Assembly: GCA_009363875.1 (NCBI GenBank) | Contig: CM018680.1 | Coordinates: forward strand, 57,667,088-57,731,087 | From: Mikania micrantha | Taxonomy: Eukaryota > Streptophyta > Magnoliopsida > Asterales > Asteraceae | Direction: 5' to 3' | Length of the DNA stretch: 64,000 bases | In this document: positions 22,219 to 33,699 of the stretch, one piece after another | Layout: each line of letters begins with the position of its first letter | How positions within the stretch are numbered: the first letter of the stretch is position 1 | Program-made: the position numbers and the translations under genes | Notes under the pieces: generated by a model | Database searches by the model: none | The model's input: the letters and a program-made list of their open reading frames with translations, nothing else | Told to the model about the DNA's origin: nothing

Positions 22219-22455
22219 ATGGCAGCACCAGAAGAACACATCATCTACAATCTCTTCGATTCATACTGGTTCCAACACCATATCCTCACAAACAATCTTC
22301 ATATCTCCAGGCTTCCAGATGAAGATCATAACTCAAACCAAGACAAGAAATATGAGTTTGTGGAATTAACAACCGCCATGAGTTGCAAAAAGGATGTGGA
22401 GGTGAAGGGTCTGCTCAGATTTTGGGCTCATTCGGTTGCTTCTGCAGTCAATTAA
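22219..22455 (+). CDS. Small candidate host protein, 78 aa, function unknown
   Basis: The best candidate for a host gene in the window. The ATG has a good plant context (AAAAATGGC) and a TATA box is suitably placed upstream. The protein is acidic in the middle and lacks a signal peptide or membrane segment. It starts MAAPEEHIIYNLFDSYWFQH, has a charged central part (about 34-50) and ends with GLLRFWAHSVASAVN (64-78). The LFDSYWF segment (12-18) recalls the N-terminus of some small plant proteins of unknown function, but I do not recognise the family with confidence. It is not inside any recognised transposon; the nearest are foldback C copy 3 upstream and a SINE 330 bp downstream. It may be intronless, or the first exon of a longer gene. 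Confidence 0.5.
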   Translation: MAAPEEHIIYNLFDSYWFQHHILTNNLHISRLPDEDHNSNQDKKYEFVELTTAMSCKKDVEVKGLLRFWAHSVASAVN

Positions 22456-22767
22456 TCCATCATGAGCTTTGATGATTAATTAATTAATTAGTCTTTTTTT
22501 TGTTAATATATAATTGCGTTTTAGAATTTTATTTTGTACCCAATATATATACAGAAGATGATTTAACCATAGCTTCTAGTATATATACATGCATACTGCA
22601 TGTTGGCATGCATGATCCCAATCTGATGATCAAGAACAGATTGGAGCCACACTTCAAAGCAAAGATTCGAGATAAAGATGACTTGGGTTTGAAGTTATTT
22701 GGAATATAATCTATTAGTTTATTATTTAAGATGTAAATTTAGTGGTTTGTCTATTTGTAATTCTAGT
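22456..22767 (+). other. Downstream flank of the small gene
   Basis: AT-rich sequence, probably holding the 3' untranslated region (TTAATTAATTAATTAG just after the stop). A short open frame to 22709 ends in RLEPHFKAKIRDKDDLG. Its composition is protein-like near the end only, so it is not called as a gene. Confidence 0.3.
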
Positions 22768-22783
22768 GGGATATGATTTAATT

Positions 22784-22906
22784 TTTTTTAACGAAAAACG
22801 AGGAATCGGCTGTATGTCTCTTCATGTTTCAAATGGATCACCCAACAATCAACGTGTTGTGATCATAGTTCGCTACTAATTCATCGGGATCCAACGCCCA
22901 GGTGTC
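22784..22906 (-). mobile_element. SINE-like retroposon with 16-bp target duplication
   Basis: GGGATATGATTTAATT occurs at both sides (22768-22783 and 22907-22922). The element ends in poly(A) on the minus strand (poly-T at 22784-22789). The length of 123 bp, A-tail and long target duplication show LINE-type retroposition. A clear tRNA promoter is not visible, so the SINE family is unknown. Confidence 0.65.
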
Positions 22907-23037
22907 GGGATATGATTTAATTAGTACGCAACAAATAGCATAAATGGATGGTTAGGGTAAATCATATTTATATCATATCTAAGTTTGATAGAAGCGATAA
23001 ATAAGACTAGATTGTATCAGGAATCTATTATTATTTG

Positions 23038-25590
23038 CTTAGTGAAACAAGGTGGTTTAGTGGTAATAATGCCATGTGACACTTCTATAAGATCGATCGC
23101 ACATATATATGTCTGGGTTTTATTGCATGTTTTTGATTAATTAATTTATGAGTCGAACAAAAAGGTAGATAAGGTGCTTTTCCTAGTAGTCTACTCTTAT
23201 TGATCAAGTCATGTGTTTACTTTATTTGCAAGTTTTAGGAAGCAGTCGGTGTAAAGTATAGCACACCCCATTAAGAAAAAATGTTTGGTCAAATAACATG
23301 TGATATAAAATTAGAAATTTGGGTCGTGGGTTGCATTGATGGATGCAGATTCTGTTTAAAAGGAATTAACATGTGTGATGTTGCGTATTTACGATCTTTG
23401 TTACGATTATTTACAGTGACGAAAGTAGGAATTTTTCATGGGTATCGAAAATTTGGATAATGTTTTCTTGAAGGTTAGTGTCAAAATTCTTTGTCAGCTG
23501 AGATTGCATTTTATATGTCTATAAAAAATTTCATAGGTATCGAGCGACCTAAACTTATAGCTTGGATCCGGTCCCGCATATTTTTGCATTAAAATTTACA
23601 TGACCAAGTATGTAAAAGAACCATATGAAGTTGTGATGACTTGTTTTTTAGATCGAAACATAGATATAAGATAACCTTTGGTCGTTATATTTTAAATAGA
23701 TCACTAATAGAAAGCATGAGTCTTAAGAAACGATAGGAGCACCGTTCACTAAATAATATAAATATTTTATTAATTTAATATTTCATATTACAATAAAACT
23801 TTTAATAAAACTGAATGCTCAAACACTTACAATAAAATTAGAATTACAATCAAAACATAAGATTAAAACAATAACAGGAAAAAAAACAAGTGTCGGCTGA
23901 GAATTTCTTTTCAACAGAGGTCCCTCAAAACAGATTTCGGGCTACCAATGTGAATCTCGTCTGTCTCCCAGGGTACAACAGCCGGAGCGGTATGTACTGC
24001 CGAAATTAACCTAGCACCTGAAATTATACCTGAAACAAGAGTATGGATAACAAGATCGACTGCAAAAATGTTAGAAAGAAAGTGTGTATTGCTGTGGTGT
24101 TTCAGAATTTTCAAGTATCCTAAGTATGTTTACCAAGATACACAACCTTGTATTTATACCGGTAGATCAGCACCTGAAACAAGCAAGAATTAAAGTGTGC
24201 ACTTTAAAAAGCCAATTAATTTTGTCTAGCAGTCAGAAAATTGAATTAGTAAGTTGAAACTGATTATTCATTGCAACATCTGAAACTGATAAACAATAAT
24301 TGTTGTTTCTTTAACAGTTGGCAAACAACCACTGCTAGCAACCGCTGATGACAACCATAAATAGTAACCACGGAACAACAACAATTGGCCTATTTCAATG
24401 GTTACAACAGCAATTGCTAAAAGCACTGATGAAATTCTGAAACAGAGCAAAAAGTGCCTACCCAGCCCAGGCTCAACTCTTTGCATTAGATAATGCTTAT
24501 GCCAATAAGCTCTCACTTATAAATCCATTAAAGGTTCATCCTTCCGTCAATGTGGGATAAGCTTATTTCCCATTTTTAATGTTTTCAACTACACACTTTT
24601 AAACATTAATATCTCATTCATCTTAACTTAGTTTTGGACCCAGTTTAGTTCGTTGTGAACCTCTAACATCGTATAACATAAACTTAGTTTTTAATAATTA
24701 AATATGTACAAATACATATAATTATAATTGTCCGAAGTTAGTAAAATCTCATTTTCTACTAAAATTCCAAGAAAAACAACTTATATGTTCCATACTTTAG
24801 TTTAGGATAAGAGTAGAACAAAAAGGTAAATTATATCACTTTTCTCGTCAAATCGAGTACATTTAGATGAAAATGTGACTACATGAAAAGATACAAGAAT
24901 GGGTTTAGGCATCTACAACAGTTGAATTCAAAAACAATACCCAATATAGACACTTGTTATCTCCTAATAAACTCTAAAAAAAATTTACCGCCTCTCTTTC
25001 CTATTAAATAATTAATTATCTTTCATATTAAATTTTAATAATAAATCATTTTGAATAATTAAATCATGCAAATAAAAATAAAACAGATAGATCTTATCAT
25101 AAAAATTTAATAAAACTTAATAAATCATAAGAAAATTTCAATTATATAATATCTTCAAATAAAATTTTATAATTCTTAATCCTTATTTGTAATATGTTAT
25201 TTTTAAACATTCAATAATTATTATTTTATACACAATTAATAATATCAAACATACAAATTTTATAAAAAATTATTGCTTACAACATTTATATTTATTACAC
25301 TCACAATACATGGTTTTTTAACCTAGCATCTCATACATCACTAAACTAGGTGATAGCCCAATAGGTCAATCAGTCTGCTATAGGGATTATGCCTTAAAAT
25401 TATAAGCATTTATTTTTATAATTATTTGTGCTTATATATACAATTGTGCTTAAAAATTGAATTGGATTGGGACCAAATATGGTAAGCGTTTTGGTCCACT
25501 AATTATAAGAAAAAGAAAGACTATTTTTTCCCTAAAGACCTCAATTTTGTTTTATGTTTTGAATATTCAAAAAGCTATTGCAGAAAAATT
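23038..25590. repeat. Tandem duplication, unit 1
   Basis: The segment starts at TTAGTGAAACAAGGTGG and ends near the AAAGCTATTGCAG motif. Its landmarks reappear in the same order in 25592-28545: CACATATATATGTCTGGG, TAGATAAGGTGCTTTTCCTA, GTGACTACATGAAAAGATAC and TTGGTCCACTAATTATAAG. About 1.1 kb (23700-24840) is present only in unit 1. There is no convincing gene. Confidence 0.75.
23700..24840 (-). other. Insertion specific to unit 1, LTR-like or promoter-like on minus strand
   Basis: This block has no counterpart in unit 2, so it was probably inserted in unit 1. On the minus strand it shows GGTATAAATACAAGG near 24165 and ATGGATTTATAAGTG near 24525, both TATA-like. An open frame 24114-23911 follows. 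It could be a solo LTR of another retrotransposon family, but I found no convincing TG...CA ends with a target duplication. Confidence 0.3.
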
Positions 25591-26180
25591 CCTTTAGTGA
25601 AACAAGATGGTTTAGTGTTTGAGCAGAAAATTGGGTGCAATCATATTTGTAACGGCTAAGTTCACAAGTTGGAGATAAGCGGACTCCTAGTAACATCATT
25701 TGTGACATTGCTATAAAATCAATAGCACATATATATGTCTGGGTTTTATTACCATGCATGAATGGTTCGATAGGCTTAAAAGGTAAAGCTAGAGCTTCAA
25801 CTCCTAAAATCTGAGAGCCTCGAATTCAAACAAATTTTTTATATACAATAGACTTTTATTGGATAGGTCCAAAATGAAAAATTAAAGGAAATATTATAAT
25901 AATTCTAGACTTTATGAAAGGGTAGTTTTGAGGTTTTCACTAAAAAATTGGTTCACATATTCGCCAATTAGGTTATTGGATGTTTAAAAATTTATTTTCA
26001 AAAAAATAATATGTTAAGTGTACTGTTACCATTTATTATAATTAAAACCACAAAATATTTTTTACTAAAAAAACCTAATTTTATTATTCTCTATAAGCCT
26101 ACAAAATATTTAGATAGCCCTGTTTGTTACCTGATTTTAATTAATTTAAGAGTCCAATAATATGAGTTGTCCAAATAAGT

Positions 26181-26296
26181 TTTTTTTTTTTTTGAACGAC
26201 AAAGGTTATCTCCTCCAAATTAATTACACCATTGCATGGGTAGCCTCCCATTTTAAGAGGCAAAGCCTCTACCAAGTGGGTTAGCCCCACATTAGC
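26181..26296 (-). mobile_element. tRNA-derived SINE, copy 1
   Basis: The perfect 12-bp target duplication GTCCAAATAAGT is at 26169-26180 and 26297-26308. On the minus strand the element begins with an A-box-like GGCTAACCCACTTGGTAGAG and ends in a poly(A) tail. The B box is eroded in this copy. Unit 1 of the tandem duplication has the uninterrupted site near 23155-23168. Confidence 0.85.
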
Positions 26297-27105
26297 GTCC
26301 AAATAAGTAGATAAGGTGCTTTTCCTAGTATCAACTCTTATTGGTCAAGTCATGTGTTTACTTTATTTGCAAGTTTTAGGAAACAGGGGGCGTAAAGTAT
26401 AACACACCACATTCAGAAAGAATGTTTGATCAAATAACATGTAATATTAAATTAGAAATTTGGGCCGTGGGTTGCGTCGGGTGGATGCAGATTATGTTCA
26501 AGAGAAATTAACGTGTGATGGAGTGTATTTATGATTTTTATTACGTGAATTTCCAGCAATGGATCTAGGAAATTTTTATAAGCGATTGAAAATTTTTCAT
26601 AAGGTTTTCTTGAAGTTAGGTGTCAAAATTTCTTATGTGTAAGTTTAGATTGCATTGCATATATATCTAAAGAAAATTTCATGATTATGAGGCGACCCAA
26701 GCTTATAGATTGGGTGTGCTCCTACATATTGTGTCAATAACATTAACATGACCAAGTATGTAAAAAAAACATATGAATTTGTGATGACTTGTTTCTATAG
26801 ACTGAAACATAGATAAAATATAATTAACTTCGGTCATTATAACCCATGGCTATTATTATTATTTTTTAAACTAATGAACGAATGTTATTGAGAAAAAGCG
26901 GACCATATATGTTCTCAAGTTCTCAAAGAAAATGTGACTACATGAAAAGATACAAGAATGGGTTAAGGCGTCTACAACAATTGCATTCAAAAATATACAT
27001 GAATAAACTAAGTGATAAGTAGGACCAGCCAATAGATCAATCAGCATAATGCCGTAATCTAGAGTTTATGACCTTGAAAATAATAAGTATTTATTTTATT
27101 AGATA

Positions 27106-28375
27106 CTAGGTTAATATCCTGTGTATTACACGGGTTAAATACAAAATAATATATGGTTATTAAAGAAAATCTTTATAATATAAGTCATTTTTTAAATAAA
27201 ATATGATTAAAATTTTTGAAAAACTTGATATTTTAAGTAATAAAATAATAATCTTACTTTTTCAAAGTTTGTGTTTTCAGAAAAAAATATATTTTAGAAA
27301 ACCGTTTTCAATATTTCTTATTTTATAATAATTTTACTTTTGAAAAAAAAATATTTTTTTTGTTTCAATTTAAAAATGTATAAAAATGTATTTAATATTG
27401 TATGATGCATTAAATAAGAGAGAGAAGCGTGAAAGTTATTGTGAGGATAGTCTAGATGAATGACATATGTCATCTTTTATTTTGATTTATTATATACTAG
27501 ATTATAACCCGTGTATTACACGGATTTAAAATAAAATATAAACCAGTTAATAACAAAAATTTAGAAATTATAAAACGATATTTTAATATAAAATAATTAA
27601 TCGTATTAATAAGTACTTTAAGTAATAAAATAATAATTAAAATTTTTAGTAGCAATGATCCCGACTTTCTTGATTTGTAACAATTGAAAATTTTAAAGTA
27701 ACTAATATCAAAAATTTTAATTGTTTTTTTTCAAAAACTATTTTTTACAAAATTAAGATGGTAATGTATAATATTTGTTGGAAATATCAATAAATATAAA
27801 TGATCAAAAATATATTTTTTTCCGCAAAATAAGAAGATAAGGTAAAAAAATTTTAATTACATCATAATATGAAAATATCATTAAACATAAAGGGTTAAAA
27901 GTGTAATTTCACTATCATTTTTATAACTTTGGGTTTCTAAAGTACTTAATTTTTAGGCATTTCTTGTTAAGAACGTCATTTGTTTACAAAAATGTTGTCA
28001 TTAGAAATCTCTATTCTATAATTTATTTAATTCTTTTAAAAAAAGAAAATTCAAAAAATAATGAATTAAACTTTTTTTGCCATTCAAAAAATTTGATTTT
28101 TAGAAAGCTTTTTTCAAGTATGTTCTTTAATGAAAAAAATTTGACTTTTATATTATTTAAAAACTATTTTTATATTAAAAAAGTATATAATATCATTACG
28201 ATTATAATTAGTTAATTGCATAGATATATAATTATGAAATTATTTAATATGAAAGAGAATTAAATAAGATCATAAAAATGTGACATGTGGCTTTATTAGT
28301 TTAAAAATGTGACATGTGGCAAAAATATTTTTGTTTATTATAATAGTAAGATAAGATAAGATAATATATAATAGA
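27106..28375 (-). mobile_element. Non-autonomous Helitron with two 3' termini
   Basis: On the minus strand it begins with TCTATTATATATTATC after an A (28376) and has two Helitron 3' ends. The first, at 27497, is a hairpin (CCGTGTAATACACGGG with TTATAAT) then CTAG|T. The second, at 27106, is a similar hairpin, then GATATTAACCTAG|T. Both ends show the expected A|T target. Comparison with unit 1 (near 25415-25435) fits a single insertion of 27106-28375 better than two. Another 5'-like TC at 27485 would allow two separate elements. No helicase gene is present; the ORF at 27964-28215 is AT-rich noise. Confidence 0.7.
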
Positions 28376-28545
28376 TTTGGGCTTGTATATACAATTGGGC
28401 TTAAAAATTTGAATTGGATTCAGACTGAATCTAGTAAGTGTTTTGGTCCACCAAATATAAGAAAAATAAAGTTTTAATAAAGGGCATCAATTTTGTTTTC
28501 TGCTTTGAATCTTAAAAAAAAACTTCGAAAGCATTGTGACTGAAA

Positions 28546-28945
28546 TGTATATTCTCTATATGAAAGGTTCGAATGACTACGTGATTCGTAATCCGTTTGT
28601 GATGTTAAAAGAAAGATTTCAGATCAGATTCTCACATATATTTTTTTAGTCAGTTATCACGTACACTTACCAGTGTGTTAGTTGTTTTGAGAAGCATATT
28701 TGTTGGTAATTCATTGATGATATTATTATATATATATTAAAAAACATTGAAAAGGAATAGTTCTTTTTTGAAATTTTAGATTTTGACCACTATATATATT
28801 ATGCATTCAAAAGGAATATTGGTTTTTTGAAATTACTATTATTATATAGTATTACTATATAGTGTTAAAAGTTCATGAAAAGGAATAGTAATTATATATA
28901 AAAAATAATATGTATAGTAAAATAGTGAATAACACACACACACAT
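28546..28945. other. AT-rich intergenic DNA
   Basis: Loose repeats of AAAGGAATAGT and TATATATTA occur near 28740-28900. No gene, RNA or clear element end is seen. Confidence 0.5.
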
Positions 28946-28949
28946 ATAT

Positions 28950-29140
28950 AGGATTTGTATCATGTGAAACCCGATCTTAAAGTGAAAACCCTTTAACTCT
29001 ATATGGGCCGTCCATTTGAAATCTTGAAAATAACCATATGGTCCATATTAGTCTACATTAAAATTGATATGTTTATTCAAAACCTAATTTTTATTCAGGT
29101 TTAATGTAGGTGTATGTTCCATATAATAACGTTTTGATAA
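28950..29140. mobile_element. Foldback MITE C, copy 4 (right arm truncated)
   Basis: GTGAAACCCGATCTTAAAG and the following 150 bp match the left arm and centre of the other C copies. The right arm fades out after about 29140. Confidence 0.55.
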
Positions 29141-29471
29141 TTTAGTTTTGTACCACTAGAAGTTTTTTTAACTTTGAAAAGCTGTAAAAAGAAATGAGGG
29201 TATTAAATTTGAGAGATTTATTTAGAAATTTTGTTTATATTAAATTTTAAAGATTTGTTTAGATATTTGGGTTTTTGTTTTAATTCAAACAATTGGTTGC
29301 CAGTGAGAAAGATTTTGAGAGTAATATTTTCTAATATTTTTGTAACATATTTTTGTATGATTTTATGTTTTTATGAAAATTGTATAGAATTTGTGATGAG
29401 AGACTTGATTTTGCTATGCAACATATACTTCTGCAAATAATATATAATACCATTATCGGGAGTCAACTGTG

Positions 29472-29507
29472 ATAACTCGCCGCAACGCGCGGGATGGTTA
29501 AACCTAG
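29472..29507 (+). mobile_element. Helitron 3' terminus (plus strand)
   Basis: The hairpin CTCGCCGCAACGCGCGGG is followed by ATGGTTAAACCTAG and T, the Helitron 3' arrangement. The 5' end lies upstream, perhaps between 28700 and 29200, but was not identified. Confidence 0.55.
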
Positions 29508-30200
29508 TTCCCAATATAGAAATGAAAGTACGGCTTGTTTCCTTCGTACCCTCATACCTTCATGTAGAGATGGAAAAAAATCCGAAACCGAAACCTCGAA
29601 TCAGAATTAGAATTGCTTCTTGACTTTGTTGACCAAAACTTGAACCGGTTTGTACCCGGAACCGGTTTTTAAGAAAACTGGATTTGTGCACCTCTACCTT
29701 CATGTCTTTCACATGTCTTGTACTCTCTTATCTTACTATTTGGTGGTGATAACTAAATTGTCATAAATATGACTGTAAACAAACCGAACGAACACGAACA
29801 AAGAATTGTTTGCATTCGTACATTTAACTTTTAACTTGTTCATGAACGGTTCATTAAAGCTAACCGAAAAAAATTGTTGTTCGTGTTCGCTCATTAAGAA
29901 ATTAAATTTGTTTACGAACGCAAACGAACACGTATTGTTAAACAATAAAAATCAGCATTCATCATCTCAAGCATTATAGATAATTATTTATATCACCCGG
30001 GAGAAGGGCCTCAGGCCCGTATTTTAGGACGCACAAAATTTTTTGATATATATGTATATATAGAGATCCATTCAAATGAGATTTAACAAGTTACAGAAAA
30101 CTAAAAAGAACCAATTATAGACACATGATTTAAAAGGTATAAAAAGTTATTTTCTTAAAAGTATAGAAATTTACTTTCATGTTCTTTAAACTAAGGCATT
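29508..30200. other. Intergenic DNA with GAACG-rich block
   Basis: 29765-29940 holds repeated CGAACAC and GTTCGTG motifs similar to those at 35280-35490. No gene is seen. Confidence 0.4.
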
Positions 30201-30960
30201 CATCGGTTCAGTTATTTTTATTTTGTTCAGTTTAATTGGTTTTCAATTTCTTTTCATATTCGAAAACCAAAGTGAATTTGGGAAGGGTTCGGTTAGGCTT
30301 AAGTTAAAACTGAACAAACTGAATAAACCGATTAAAAATCAGATAAACCAGTTAAAAACCGAATATACCGTTCCGAAGAAACCGAATTCAACATAATAAA
30401 CAGAATAAACCGATTAGAAACCGATTATAACCCAATTAAACCGGATAAAAACTGAATAAACCAATCCAAATAAATTGAATTCAACCTTATCTATTATTGA
30501 TAAAACAATAAATTTAAATATGAATTCAGTTTAATCTGTTAACTGAATAAACCAACAAACCGAAACCGAATTTAAAAAAGATTTCGAACCGATAACCAAA
30601 CCGAAAACCAAAATTCAGAATTCGGATACAGTTAGGAAGCGAACTGAATACCGGATTTGGAATTCGGTTTAGTTTTTTCAGTTATAAATACAATTAGGTT
30701 TTTGGTTTGTAAATAGTTTCCGGTTCTTTTGAACACCTCTGCTTTAATATTTGAATTTCCTAGAGGCATTTTTTTGCTCATCTTGGGCGCCTGAGGCATG
30801 CCCTTGATTAGGGTTGTCCAGAAACCGACCGAACCGTCTAAACCGGACCAAACCGAAGACAATTGGTCTGTTTGGTCGGTTTCAAAACTTGATGGTTCGG
30901 TTTGTGGTTAGAGTATTTTAAAGACCGAGTGGTTCAGTGTGGTTTACAATTTGCATTTTT
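30200..30960. repeat. Low-complexity AACCGA/GGTTTGGT repeat
   Basis: Dozens of loosely spaced AACCGA and AAACCG words, turning into TCGGTTT words on the right. A similar block at 31430-31593 (GGTCGGTTTGGTT) may be the far side of the same element, interrupted by the SINE at 31099. Such sequences are common in plant MITEs. It is non-coding. Confidence 0.5.
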
Positions 30961-31098
30961 TCGAAACCGTATAAACGCAATAACCGTGTGTATATATATC
31001 TATATATTAAAATTATTGAAAAAACCTAAGTTAGCGTCTTTTCATTTCTCTTGTCCCTTTAGTCTGTATTCTCTTTATTTATGGCTTGCATGTTATAT

Positions 31099-31228
31099 AT
31101 TTTTTTTGAACGTCAAAGATTATCTCATCCTAAACTACTCCAAACTAATTACAATATTGCATGGGTTCGAACGCATGACCTCTCATTCAAAGAGGCAAAG
31201 CCTCTACCAAGTGGGGTTGTCCCACATT
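31099..31228 (-). mobile_element. tRNA-derived SINE, copy 2
   Basis: A 16-bp target duplication with one mismatch lies at 31083-31098 and 31229-31244 (GGCTTGYATGTTATAT). On the minus strand there is an A-box region (CCCACTTGGTAGAGG) and a good B box (GCGTTCGAACCC), then a poly(A) tail. It is the same family as 26181-26296. Confidence 0.85.
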
Positions 31229-31679
31229 GGCTTGTATGTTATATGAAAATGATAAATGGTGATGATAATATTATTGATCTAAAAGATGATCTTCAATCAA
31301 AGTTTATTTATCACTCTTTTTAGACTAGTTTTGTTATTTTGATAATGGTCATTTTTTAAGATTATGAATTTCGACTTTTGAAATTTAAATTTGAAATGGA
31401 TTAAATGTTCTCTATTGTTTTTTATAAAACCATAAAACCGCAAAAAACCAAACCGTAAAATCGTGAAACCATCGAAACCGGTCGGTTTGGTTTACACAGC
31501 TTCCATGGTCGGTTTGGTTCGTCATTTTTTTAAACCGCAAACAGTGGTCTGGTTTAGAAATTTTTACAAAATCGGCCGAACCGCACCATGGACATCCACT
31601 ACTACAAAACAAGGGATTTGCTTCCAGAATTTTGGTTGCAAAATGGTGGCAATTGCCATTGCGGTGGGTAAAACCTTGG

Positions 31680-31960
31680 TGGCAAAAGACCTATTGCTAC
31701 CGTTTTGCCACCATTATATTTTTTGCCACCGTAAATTGCGACCACAAAAAAAGTCACAATTGTTGCTACCATTTTGCTACTATTTTACTTGCCACCATTT
31801 TGCTACCATTTTATTTGCTACCATTTTGCTACCATTTTTCTTGCTACCATTTTCCTACCATCTTGGTTGCTACCATATTACCATTTTGCGATCATTAGCT
31901 ACCATTTTCCCACCAATACCCACCAATATTGGCTACCATTTTCCCACCAATCCAAATAAA
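31680..31960. repeat. Left subterminal repeat array of the CACTA element
   Basis: At least ten spaced copies of TGCTACCATTTT or its variants. Inverse copies occur at 34820-34845 and 34935-35000. In CACTA elements such arrays bind transposase. The frames 31463-32083, 31632-31898 and 31774-31959 are artefacts of this array. Confidence 0.75.
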
Positions 31961-32154
31961 CCCTGTATCACCATTTTTAATACTAAAACCTGTTATGATC
32001 ATCGTTCCATTCCATTCCAATACCAAATAACCAAACACAGTAAAATTCTTAACATAAAATCTCAAGAAACAAAAACAGATTAAACATCAAACTGAATACA
32101 AACTATCCAAACATAAAAAAAATCCAAAACAATCAAATAAAAGTGTTCTATAGT

Positions 32155-32337
32155 TTATCTTCGGACCATAGTTTTCAACATGTCTTCAATTTTTAACATC
32201 CTATTGCTCATTGCATCTTTCTTCATCTTGTGTTTTTCCTTTTCAGCCTCCAACTCTGCAATAATTCCATTTAATCTGTCTTTTTCTTCTTCTTTTTCCT
32301 TCACAAGCTCCTTGATAATCTCATTTAACTTTTCATT
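32155..32337 (-). pseudogene. Coiled-coil terminal exon (transposase-like or captured), 60 codons
   Basis: On the minus strand a T-rich run and TTTTGTAG form a splice acceptor at 32338. They are followed by 60 open codons and TAA (32157-32155). The peptide is almost pure charged coiled coil: it starts NEKLNEIIKELVKEKEEEKD and ends with MLKIEDMLKTMVRR. Similar Lys/Glu-rich tails close many En/Spm-type plant transposase proteins, so this may be the only remnant of the element's own gene; capture from a host gene is the alternative. There is no ATG at the start because it is an internal exon. Confidence 0.45.
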
Positions 32338-33530
32338 CTACAAAACAACCAATGAAAATTAATAAGGGATTAAGTCGAATTTAATTTTGCATAATAGAAT
32401 AGATAAGTGATGCATACATCTTATATAATAATGAAAATTAATAAGGGATTAAGTCGAATTTAATCCAATAACTATCTTTCACTAATTCTTATTTAAGATC
32501 TACTTATATACCAATTCAAACTCCAATTTTACCATTTCAGAGAACTATAAAATTATTATTCATATAAAATAGAAAATTATTTTAGGGTTATATTTCCAGT
32601 TCTTGTTTGTTTTTTTTATTGTCTTGAATTACTATCTTTTTTACTCAAAACTCTTGGAGACTAGTCCCTCTCGAATTGGATCAACTATCTCATTGTTCTT
32701 GTTCTTTTCAATTGGACTTCAGGCATTGAACATACTGCTTGAATTAACTGCATCCTCATCTGAGTCTTCCAATATTGGTCAACATCAGAACTTAGATGTA
32801 AAAAGTAAGGATACTAGGTCTCCTATAGAATCAAGTAGCAGTGTAAGTAACTTGTCTCTGTGTATTTTTGAAAATCCTACAACTATAACATATTGATCAA
32901 CAACATCCTACGTATTTAAGATAATCAACATGAAATCGTATAATAATCGGCCCCGTTCATTTAAAATGATAACCAACATTATTTGAATTGCATTGTCTCC
33001 TGGATATGTGGCTTAGATAACCCTATTTTAATATATTGTCTAGATTTATAAGAAAGATAGTTTACCTACTAAAGACCATTAAAACAGAAAGCATCAGGTA
33101 TTCAAAGAAAGGTAATCATGATTATGGACCAAACGCCAACCTGCCTGAATAGTTTGAGACATCCAAATTAAGCAGGTGTAAATTGAGACACCAGTAATTG
33201 ATTAGATATGTAAGCTAGAAAATCCTACAAGGGATGACTTCAGCTTGCATTATTAGGACTGAGCAGGTGTAAATTTTCTAAACGTGATACATGGTATTTG
33301 GAACATCTTCAATCAAATTGGTCATGTTTGACCATAGGAAGTCACAGGTTGACTTCATATTCTAGTCAAGGCCACAAGTGATAGTGTGTATTTCAAAGCC
33401 TCAACCTAATTTCAAAACAAGAAATAGACACCACACTCAGGAACATCTTTCATTCTTGCCTAATATATATACATATGTATGCACACACACACTTAGCATG
33501 ATACATGAGAATTAAGTGAATTAATCTTAC

Positions 33531-33699
33531 CAATATGGTGGTCAGCAAGAACAGGATCAAGAAGGGAACGACAATCAATGAGAGTTGTGAGTGAATATTT
33601 TTCCCATTTTTCATCAGGAATGTTTTTAGAAGCATGAGCAGCAATAAATCTAGCTGCTGCCAAGAGCCCAAACAGTTTGATCCCTTTTGATTTGCAGCC
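33531..33699 (-). pseudogene. Captured exon, acyltransferase/condensation-domain-like
   Basis: A 169-bp open exon on the minus strand bounded by a canonical acceptor (ATTTTTCAG, ending 33700) and donor (GGTAAGATT, GT at 33530-33529). The peptide runs from GCKSKGIKLFGLLAAARF to LIDCRSLLDPVLADHHIG. The LIDCRS..LDPVL..HHIG part recalls plant proteins of the alcohol-acetyltransferase/condensation-domain type, an assignment from memory of the family pattern. Only one exon is present, so no enzyme can be made. It lies between the bZIP fragment and the coiled-coil exon inside the CACTA element. Confidence 0.5.

Larger units (their letters stand above)
25592..28545. repeat. Tandem duplication, unit 2
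   Basis: Diverged copy of 23038-25590 that has since gained a SINE (26181-26296) and Helitron material (27106-28375). About 370 bp near 25760-26130 is also without a clear match in unit 1. Confidence 0.75.

Noticed and set aside
24268..24516. 82-codon minus-strand ORF
   Set aside because: No motif, and it follows a TATA-like site inside a probable inserted repeat; not enough evidence for a gene.
31463..32083. 206-codon ORF rich in Cys, His and Tyr (CYHFATI repeats)
   Set aside because: It is produced by the subterminal TTGCTACCATTTT array of the CACTA element, not by zinc-finger coding sequence.
32603..32896. 97-codon plus-strand ORF with a Ser-rich tail inside the CACTA element
   Set aside because: The first part is AT-rich hydrophobic noise; the Ser-rich part is suggestive of another captured fragment but has no splice sites or motif I could support.
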